NCBI RefSeq assembly: GCF_900167155.1 | Contig: NZ_FUXU01000011.1 | Location: 20,022-84,021 of the forward strand | DNA: 64,000 nucleotides | Direction of reading: 5' to 3' | Origin: Enterovibrio nigricans DSM 22720 | GTDB lineage: Bacteria; Pseudomonadota; Gammaproteobacteria; Enterobacterales; Vibrionaceae | In this document: one piece after another, positions 58,710-64,000 of the stretch | Layout: each line of letters opens with the position of its first letter | Position numbering within the stretch: position 1 is the first letter of the stretch | Notes under the pieces: model-generated | Told to the model about the DNA's origin: nothing | The model's database searches: none | Seen by the model: only the letters and a program-made list of their open reading frames with translations | Translations under genes and position numbers: made by a program

Positions 58710-59663
58710 TTAAGCAGCAGGTAATTTCCACTGAACCGAGATAAACCGTCGATAGTGAAGGGCCACATATCCCACCACAACTGTTGCAACGATCAGCTCA
58801 ATCAGCGCCATGATAGAAACTTGATGGACATATTCAGGTGCGATACCAACCGATTGCATCCACATTGCGGTTTTGTATAGAGCCGTTGAACCGATCACCA
58901 TCGGGAAAGTAAACGCTGCATAGCCAGGAGAAAACGGCAAGCGCATTAAGTAAGCAAACGACACATAAATCACTAATGTCATTAGTAAAGCAATGCCCAG
59001 CAATACCGCCACAATCAAAGGCGATGGGTTCTGGCTGACAGTCAAATAACCCGCCAGTGATAGACTCGCAGGGGCGGCCATGATAGCGATAGTTGGCTTC
59101 GCTGCATCCGGTACTTCTCCGCAGAAAATTAGACGGTATAACATCAAAGGCAACAATACCGCGTAAGCAAGTAAGCCGAACATCAATACTGCATCTGCCA
59201 CTGGACGCAGTGCGGGGTTACCTGAAAACGCCACATCTGCAACAATAAGACCAACGGGAGGCACAAACCAGCTTGGTACCATATGGCTCAATGAAAAGTC
59301 TTTCGCGCGGTGATACACAAACGAACCAAGGAATGCTACGTGAGCCAAAACAGCGACCAACCAAAGTGCGTCACCCGCCCAAGGCAAAACGTTACCTAAA
59401 GAATTGGAAACGATCATCACGCCCATCGCAAACGTGGGAACCACGCTACCGACCACAGGATGTTGTAAATCAGACCACAAGCCTTTTGGGCTGAATATAA
59501 ATTTCAGCGCTATCATCAGCAGCATCACACCACCAATTACTGCACCTACGATTTGCGCCGAACCATTGAAAGATCCGGCATTTTCCCAACACCAACCCAA
59601 ACTGGCTATCGCAAGCGCTAAACCTGCCATTGGTGTCGGAAGAAGATTGAGGCGTCTACGCAT
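58710..59663 (-). CDS. TDT (TehA/SLAC1-like) family transporter
   Basis: This 317-aa inner membrane protein has about ten hydrophobic helices and the pattern of the tellurite-resistance/dicarboxylate transporter family. LPTPMAGLALAIASLGW at the start and LPFSPGYAAFTFPMVIGSTALY (near 250) are characteristic. Members carry anions such as dicarboxylates, sulfite or nitrate; the substrate here is unknown. The start is ATG. It is divergent from a LysR regulator with a 107-bp gap full of palindromes, so that regulator probably controls it. Confidence 0.85.
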   Translation of the reverse strand: MRRRLNLLPTPMAGLALAIASLGWCWENAGSFNGSAQIVGAVIGGVMLLMIALKFIFSPKGLWSDLQHPVVGSVVPTFAMGVMIVSNSLGNVLPWAGDALWLVAVLAHVAFLGSFVYHRAKDFSLSHMVPSWFVPPVGLIVADVAFSGNPALRPVADAVLMFGLLAYAVLLPLMLYRLIFCGEVPDAAKPTIAIMAAPASLSLAGYLTVSQNPSPLIVAVLLGIALLMTLVIYVSFAYLMRLPFSPGYAAFTFPMVIGSTALYKTAMWMQSVGIAPEYVHQVSIMALIELIVATVVVGYVALHYRRFISVQWKLPAA

Positions 59664-59723
59664 TGCACTATCACGTCATAAGAAAATGAACACAGATCTT
59701 ATTTTAGAACGTCATTGTGTTTT

Positions 59724-59756
59724 AATATATCTGAATATATTTAAACCACCTTTAAA
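59724..59756. promoter_or_regulatory. Palindromic elements between the TDT and LysR genes
   Basis: Two perfect inverted repeats lie side by side: AATATAT-CTGA-ATATATT (59724-59741) and TTTAAA-CCACC-TTTAAA (59740-59756). They are candidate sites for the divergent LysR protein, overlapping the likely promoters. Confidence 0.45.
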
Positions 59757-59770
59757 TAGTACTTAACGAT

Positions 59771-60673
59771 ATGTCAATTTCACTTCGCCAGCTACAAGTC
59801 TTCGTAACGGTTGCACAGGAAAAAACCATTACCGCAGCGTCGTCCCTGTTATTTCTGTCGAAACCAGCAGTTAGCATGGCATTGAGTGAGCTAGAAAATC
59901 AGATAGGACACAAACTGTTTGAGCGTGTAAATAACAGACTGATCATCAATGAACATGGAAAACGCTTACTTCCCCTCGCTGATGAGCTGCTTACTCGAAG
60001 CCAAGAGATCACAAAAGTACTCGATAATACTGGGACGTTAACCGGTTCATTGAGAATTGGTGCAAGTGACACGATCGGCAATAAATTGATCCCTTTTTTA
60101 CTTCGTGACTTTAGGTCAACGTATCAGCACAACGAACAGTCGCTTTATATTTCGAACAGCCAATCAATTATCGACCAACTTCTCGCTTTTGAATTAGACG
60201 TGGGTTTTATCGAAGGACAAGGTGAAAGCAAGCATCACCAAGTCAATTCAGAACTGCTGATGATGCCGTGGCTTTCTGATGAAATGTGTATTGCTTGTGC
60301 TATCGACCATCCTCTCAGAGAAAAAGAAAAACTCACACTTTTTGATTTGGAAAACCAAACTTGGATTGTCCGAGAGACTGGATCAGGTACCCGAGAGCAC
60401 TTTCTGTCTCGCATCGCACCTCGCCTTGAACAATGGAGTATTGCGTTTGAGCTTCGCAATACCGAGGCCATCATAAACTGTGCGGCCGCAGGATTAGGGT
60501 TAGCTTATTTATCACGCCTTACAGCAAGACACGTAGTAGCTAACAGCCACCTTATAGAGCTTCCATTAGACTTGCGCCGACAGTATTGGCTCGTCCACCA
60601 CAAAGATAAGCACCTATCACCATTACTCGAAAGCTTTATTCGCTATAGTTCTGATTGGCAATTGGACGAATAA
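59771..60673 (+). CDS. LysR-type regulator, YeiE/CysB-like, divergent from the TDT transporter
   Basis: This 300-aa regulator has an N-terminal HTH (SISLRQLQVFVTVAQEKTIT, SKPAVSMALSELENQIG; residues 1-62) and an effector domain (about 88-295) with GSLRIGASDTIGNKLIPFLL, VGFIEGQGE and WIVRETGSGTREHF. That set recalls YeiE and related regulators of anion or sulfite genes. Divergence from a TDT-type anion transporter fits such a role. The effector is unknown. The stop lies 1 nt from the convergent glycosylase gene stop. Confidence 0.88.
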   Translation: MSISLRQLQVFVTVAQEKTITAASSLLFLSKPAVSMALSELENQIGHKLFERVNNRLIINEHGKRLLPLADELLTRSQEITKVLDNTGTLTGSLRIGASDTIGNKLIPFLLRDFRSTYQHNEQSLYISNSQSIIDQLLAFELDVGFIEGQGESKHHQVNSELLMMPWLSDEMCIACAIDHPLREKEKLTLFDLENQTWIVRETGSGTREHFLSRIAPRLEQWSIAFELRNTEAIINCAAAGLGLAYLSRLTARHVVANSHLIELPLDLRRQYWLVHHKDKHLSPLLESFIRYSSDWQLDE

Positions 60674-60674
60674 C

Positions 60675-61361
60675 TTAGTAGCTGTTATCACCAACACTAT
60701 AAGCAATAATCTGGCTTATCTGACACAAAGGACGTCCGCTTTCTTCTTTCCACTGGTTAAATGCGTCCTGTGCTGCTTGAAGCGATTTACGGGTGTCTCT
60801 GCCACCATCAATCACTTTATGAGTGCGTAAATAACTTTCAACGTCACCAGACAGAATAAAGGTATCTTTACCCATTAACCTTAGAGAGTACGGACCTGTA
60901 TTGCCGCCCAAACGACTGCCGTGTTTTTTTAAGTATGTCCAGAGACCAATAATATCGGCATCTGGCCATTCGGCGATGAACGTTGCAAAGCTTCCATGTT
61001 CCCGAGCCGCACGTTGTATCATCTCGGCATTGTGGGGAATGGTCATCACTTTCCCCAAATGGCGAATAATGGCAGGGTTCGTCGCCTTTTGTTCCCACAT
61101 TTCTGGCGGTATGAGACACATCTTCTCAATATCGAACCCCCAGAACACCTCTTCAAAGCCCGGCCACTTGTTTTTTACCACCTGCCAATTCATACCCGAT
61201 TGGAATATTTTCTGGCTCATCACTGCAAGCCAGCGGTCATCTGAAATACCTTTAAGCTCTTCCAAAGACTTGGGATGAGTTAGCCTTTGCTCCAATGCGC
61301 TGTTGCTGCCTTTTCTTGTTGCAGCCCGATGATAAATTTCCGAGAATTTTTCCAATGCCAT
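60675..61361 (-). CDS. DNA-3-methyladenine glycosylase I family protein
   Basis: This 228-aa protein matches the Tag-related glycosylase family that excises 3-methyladenine from DNA. Seen are WLAVMSQKIFQSGMNWQVVKNKW (near residue 45-67), PDADIIGLWTYLKKHGSRLGG (near 130-150) and GKDTFILSGDVESYL. The Cys/His zinc site of classical Tag is not evident, so it may be a variant. ATG 61361 (MALEKFSEIYHRAA) suits relatives better than the upstream ATG 61394. It is divergent from yebG across a LexA box, so SOS control is possible. Confidence 0.8.
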   Translation of the reverse strand: MALEKFSEIYHRAATRKGSNSALEQRLTHPKSLEELKGISDDRWLAVMSQKIFQSGMNWQVVKNKWPGFEEVFWGFDIEKMCLIPPEMWEQKATNPAIIRHLGKVMTIPHNAEMIQRAAREHGSFATFIAEWPDADIIGLWTYLKKHGSRLGGNTGPYSLRLMGKDTFILSGDVESYLRTHKVIDGGRDTRKSLQAAQDAFNQWKEESGRPLCQISQIIAYSVGDNSY

Positions 61362-61400
61362 CACACTAATCACGGTTAAACTAGACACATACATTTACTC

Positions 61401-61420
61401 TACTGTATAAACAGACAGTA
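61401..61420. promoter_or_regulatory. LexA (SOS) box
   Basis: TACTGTATAAACAGACAGTA matches 17 of 20 positions of the E. coli consensus, including all of CTGT and ACAG. It is 22 bp before the yebG start and 39 bp from the divergent glycosylase start. It indicates SOS control of yebG and possibly of both genes. Confidence 0.88.
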
Positions 61421-61442
61421 AACAAATAGAGAGGGGTTAACC

Positions 61443-61739
61443 ATGGCCGTTATCGTCAAATATGTGGTTGAGCGCAACGGAGAAGAGAAGATGACTTTTA
61501 CCTCTAAAGCGGACGCAGATGCTTACGACAAAATGCTAGACATGGCAGACGAGTTATTCGAACTGCTAAGTAAAAGTGAGGTTGTCGGCGACGAAGCGCA
61601 ACGTGAAGAGTTGTCTCTTTTCCTCGCACAAAACCGCGAAGATGTCCTTTGTGCATTGGGCGCTAAACGCAAACCAACGCCAAAAGCAAGCAAGAAAAAA
61701 GCCGACACTCCGAAAGAAGACGACGCTGAAGCTGCATAA
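61443..61739 (+). CDS. yebG: SOS-induced protein YebG
   Basis: YebG (98 aa) is a DNA-damage-induced protein of unknown biochemical role. It begins MAVIVKYVVERNGEEKMTF and has SKADADAYDKMLDMADELF, very close to E. coli YebG. It ends with a Lys-rich then acidic tail (PKASKKKADTPKEDDAEAA) that is probably disordered. The AGAGAGGGG ribosome site lies 5-12 nt before the ATG. The LexA box directly upstream agrees with its known SOS control. Confidence 0.93.
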   Translation: MAVIVKYVVERNGEEKMTFTSKADADAYDKMLDMADELFELLSKSEVVGDEAQREELSLFLAQNREDVLCALGAKRKPTPKASKKKADTPKEDDAEAA

Positions 61740-61743
61740 TTAT

Positions 61744-61774
61744 AAAAAACGTTCTTTTCGAAGGGCGTTTTTTA
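61744..61774 (+). terminator. Probable terminator of yebG
   Basis: AAAAAACGTTC, then GAAGGGCGTTTTTT, can form an imperfect stem with a T-run. The pairing has a bulge, so confidence is moderate. Confidence 0.55.
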
Positions 61775-61963
61775 TATCGAAAACACCTGATTACTCGGTC
61801 TATTTGTCGAGTATTTACCTAAAGACACCTTAATCTGTGGGAATCTCTTTTTCCACCCTTCAATCTTTCCCGCCTTCACTTTAAGATGTCCTCATCATTT
61901 ACTCGTATTGACCAGCCTCTGCCTCTGCAGTTTCTGGAAAAGAGACAAGGAGATAATCTCATC

Positions 61964-62995
61964 ATGGCAAGTTTTGCTCTAGCATTTGGCACCGCGACCA
62001 AAAACAAAGACGGAAAAATCATCGAAGCGTTTTTCCCAACCCCTGTACTGAATCCAGCAGACTCTCTGGTCGCAGCACTTGCTGACATCGTTTCTTACAA
62101 AGAAGGCAACGACGTCATTGAAATCGAAGCGGCGCAGTGTGAAGCAATAGCAGCAGCATTTGCTCAAGCAGATATAGAAGCAGCAGCAACATTCGCTGCA
62201 AAAGCAGCCGCCTCAGCGCAACCTTTGGTACTGGTCATCCTTGCAACTGACGAAAAACCAGCCAGTGTTGCTGAAGGTTTCCTGAAGCTTCAACTGATCT
62301 CTCACCGTCTGGTGAAACCACACGGCACCGTGCTTGATGGCATCTTTGGTCTGCTGCACAACATCGCGTGGACCAACAAAGGCCCTATCGATTTGCCTGA
62401 ACTGGCAGAGCGTCAAATGGACGCGCGCTTGAACGGCGAAACCATTACCGTAGATTGCGTCGACAAGTTTCCAAAAATGGTCGACTATGTGGTGCCAGCA
62501 GCAGTACGTATTGCTGACACATCTCGTGTTCGCTTGGGTGCGCATGTGGGTGAAGGTACCACAGTGATGCACGAAGGCTTCATCAACTTCAACGCAGGTA
62601 CCGAAGGCGTGAGCATGGTTGAAGGCCGCATCTCTGCAGGTGTTGTAGTGGGTAACGGCAGTGACATCGGTGGAGGTGCGTCTATCATGGGTACGCTGAG
62701 TGGTGGTGGTCAGCTTGTTATCTCAATCGGTGAGAATAGCCTGCTGGGTGCAAACGCAGGCCTTGGCTTTCCATTGGGTGACCGTTGCACCATCGAATCT
62801 GGCCTGTACGTTACAGCTGGCACCAAAGTGACCATGCTGGACTCTTCAGGTAAAGAAGTAGAAACCGTAAAAGCACGCGACCTAGCAGGCAAAGCGGATC
62901 TGCTATTCCGTCGCAACTCTGTCACTGGCAAGATTGAATGCTTGACCAACAAGTCAGCCGTTGAGCTAAACGCAGAACTGCACGCGAATAATTAA
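61964..62995 (+). CDS. dapD: Tetrahydrodipicolinate N-succinyltransferase DapD (long form)
   Basis: DapD succinylates tetrahydrodipicolinate in the lysine and diaminopimelate pathway. This 343-aa version is longer than the 274-aa E. coli enzyme and is the type found in vibrios and pseudomonads. The left-handed beta-helix region (about 200-310) has RVRLGAHVGEGTTVMHEGF, GRISAGVVVGNGSDIGGG and SLLGANAGLGFPLGD. The start MASFALAFGTATKNKDG has AAGGAG about 11 nt upstream; the longer frame from 61886 is unlikely. A terminator follows. Confidence 0.93.
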   Translation: MASFALAFGTATKNKDGKIIEAFFPTPVLNPADSLVAALADIVSYKEGNDVIEIEAAQCEAIAAAFAQADIEAAATFAAKAAASAQPLVLVILATDEKPASVAEGFLKLQLISHRLVKPHGTVLDGIFGLLHNIAWTNKGPIDLPELAERQMDARLNGETITVDCVDKFPKMVDYVVPAAVRIADTSRVRLGAHVGEGTTVMHEGFINFNAGTEGVSMVEGRISAGVVVGNGSDIGGGASIMGTLSGGGQLVISIGENSLLGANAGLGFPLGDRCTIESGLYVTAGTKVTMLDSSGKEVETVKARDLAGKADLLFRRNSVTGKIECLTNKSAVELNAELHANN

Positions 62996-63014
62996 GTGCG
63001 ATGTATATCTAGCG

Positions 63015-63043
63015 AAAAGACCAGCATCATGCTGGTCTTTTTT
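63015..63043 (+). terminator. Intrinsic terminator of dapD
   Basis: AAAAGACCAGC-ATCAT-GCTGGTCTTTTTT is a strong hairpin with T-run. It also reads reasonably well on the minus strand, for the convergent lipoprotein gene. Confidence 0.92.
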
Positions 63044-63060
63044 GTTTGGTTAGAAATAAA

Positions 63061-63420
63061 CTAAAAGCTGTTTGCTTCCAATCCTTGAAGCCAGTTTTGC
63101 TTGTATTCCCAGCCTCTTGCCGTTTCATCAATACACACCGCATTGTACGGCTTACCCAATATCCCCGCGCGAACAGCATTCTTCGGATCACAGTAAACAC
63201 TGACATGCTCTTTGTAAGCGGCCAAATAGTCTTCTTGGGCTTGCTGAGTCGTCGCCCCCAACTCATCTAAATTTTCAGATGTTCGAGCTTTTCGCCCGAG
63301 TTCTACATCGTAATATGCCAAGCCGACCCAGTTATCAGCTTTTGCGTACTTGTTAACATACGGATTGGCACACCCTGCGAGACCAATGATCATAAACAAC
63401 GCTATCAGAATATTTCTCAT
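63061..63420 (-). CDS. DUF2799-like lipoprotein
   Basis: This 119-aa lipoprotein has signal MRNILIALFMIIGLAGC with acylation Cys17 (LAGC). The mature part DNWVGLAYYDVELGRKARTS, then YKEHVSVYCDPKNAVRAGILGKPYNAVC, fits the DUF2799 pattern of a repeated G-x-x-D-x-x-x-G motif and two conserved Cys. The function is unknown. The start is fixed by AGGAGGT just upstream; the longer frame (63501) is spurious. It lies between dapD and the rRNA operon. Confidence 0.8.
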   Translation of the reverse strand: MRNILIALFMIIGLAGCANPYVNKYAKADNWVGLAYYDVELGRKARTSENLDELGATTQQAQEDYLAAYKEHVSVYCDPKNAVRAGILGKPYNAVCIDETARGWEYKQNWLQGLEANSF

Positions 63421-63623
63421 GACTACCTCCTCACGTCTGTTTCTAGAGTATAAAGAATAAATCTGAATATTGGCCATACAGATATGCAACGAGTGATTCA
63501 TAAAAAAGAGTCATTAAAACGAACGGATTATATACACATTAACGCATACAAAGAGAGCATCTCTGAACTCAAGGCTCCTTCACAGAACAGATAAACCGGG
63601 TCAGTTTAAAAAATGAGAAACGC

Positions 63624-63653
63624 AAAAAGGCCATCCTAACGGATGGCCTTTTT
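63624..63653 (-). terminator. Terminator of the rRNA operon
   Basis: The stem AAAAAGGCCATCC and GGATGGCCTTTTT with a 4-nt loop ends in a T-run on the minus strand, 13 nt beyond the 5S gene. Confidence 0.92.
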
Positions 63654-63665
63654 GACGGTATTTGA

Positions 63666-63784
63666 AGCCTGGCGATGTCCTACTCTCACATGGGGAGACC
63701 CCACACTACCATCGGCGCTGTTACGTTTCACTACTGAGTTCGGCATGGAGTCAGGTGGGTCCATAACGCTATGGTCGCCAAGCA
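63666..63784 (-). rRNA. rrf: 5S ribosomal RNA
   Basis: The minus strand holds a complete 5S rRNA of about 119 nt. It starts TGCTTGGCGACC and ends GCCAGGCTT, which pair as helix I. The inner CCCACCTGACTCCATGCCGA and GCCGATGGTAGTGTGGGGTC blocks match gammaproteobacterial 5S. Ends are placed by comparison with E. coli and may be off by 1-2 nt. A plus-strand open frame through it is not a gene. Confidence 0.95.
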
Positions 63785-63898
63785 AATTTGTTGTATTCCC
63801 CGCTTATCGCGAAAAACTAAAATCTGGGAAATTACTGACCAGTGTCTCTACACATTCAATGTTCTTACTTGAGTCCGCTAAAACCCCTTGGGTGTTGT

Positions 63899-64000
63899 AT
63901 GGTTAAGCCTCACGGGCAATTAGTATCAGTTAGCTCAACGCCTCGCAGCGCTTACACACCTGACCTATCTACGTCGTAGTCTCCAACAACCCTTTAGAGA
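63899..64000 (-). rRNA. rrl: 23S ribosomal RNA, 3' end only
   Basis: The last 102 nt of 23S rRNA lie at the window edge on the minus strand. They include GGTGTGTAAGCGCTGCGAGG, GTTGAGCTAACTGATACTAA and the end GTGAGGCTTAACCAT, close to the E. coli 3' end. The 114-nt spacer to 5S (63785-63898) has no tRNA. The rest of the operon lies beyond the window. Confidence 0.95.

Noticed and set aside
63643..63906. 87-aa open frame on the plus strand
   Set aside because: It runs antisense through the 5S rRNA gene and the 23S-5S spacer.

Overview
The window is a 64-kb piece of a gammaproteobacterial main chromosome, most likely from the Vibrionaceae. This rests on remembered family features: long 343-aa DapD, DUF3549/DUF3301/DUF2850 proteins, tandem CsrB RNAs, and a phaB-phaA-phaP-phaC order. 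Moderate GC and the gene set fit a Grimontia/Enterovibrio/Photobacterium-like genus, but the genus cannot be fixed from this sequence alone. No CRISPR, prophage, insertion sequence or tRNA gene was seen.

Region 1 (1-10.8 kb, minus strand) is the classical envelope and translation block: rpsB-tsf, pyrH, frr, then uppS-cdsA-dxr-rseP-bamA-skp-lpxD (truncated by the window edge). These genes supply undecaprenyl-phosphate and isoprenoids, CDP-diacylglycerol, sigma-E signalling, outer-membrane protein assembly and lipid A. Region 2 (10.9-18 kb) has map, glnD, yaeH on plus, truC-yqcC on minus, and a DUF3549-DUF3301 pair on plus.

Region 3 (17.6-22.2 kb) is the least ordinary part. A MATE efflux pump and an overlapping AraC/GyrI-type regulator are both frameshifted, the first by a 34-bp tandem duplication and the second by loss of one C in a C-tract. 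Behind them lie two tandem CsrB-type regulatory RNAs. Each has the same promoter geometry and a GacA/UvrY/VarA-type palindrome about 178 bp upstream of the predicted start.

Region 4 (22.2-36 kb) holds a DUF2310 protein, syd, queF, a TPR protein with a degenerate GGDEF region beside an active-looking diguanylate cyclase, ppnN, xni, rlmM, ygdD, a small hydrolase, gcvA with the divergent sRNA gcvB, and csdA-csdE. It resembles the enterobacterial order around syd-xni-rlmM-gcvA-csdA.

Region 5 (36-47.3 kb) is core gene order interrupted by two metabolic inserts. A complete polyhydroxybutyrate operon (phaB-phaA-phaP-phaC) sits between csdE and tcdA. A LysR regulator, class-III aminotransferase, BKACE-type beta-keto acid cleavage enzyme and orphan TAXI binding protein sit between tcdA and mltA. 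Region 6 (47.3-58.6 kb) has two small proteins, argA, and recC-recB-recD without ptrA.

Region 7 (58.7-64 kb) has a TDT-family transporter with a divergent LysR regulator, a 3-methyladenine glycosylase-like gene divergent from yebG across a near-consensus LexA box, dapD, a DUF2799-like lipoprotein, and the 3' end of an rRNA operon (23S end, 5S, terminator) on the minus strand.

The best candidates for something undescribed are the aminotransferase/BKACE/TAXI block and the slippage-prone sequences: G9 tracts in mltA and ygdD, the C6 frameshift, and the 34-bp duplication.
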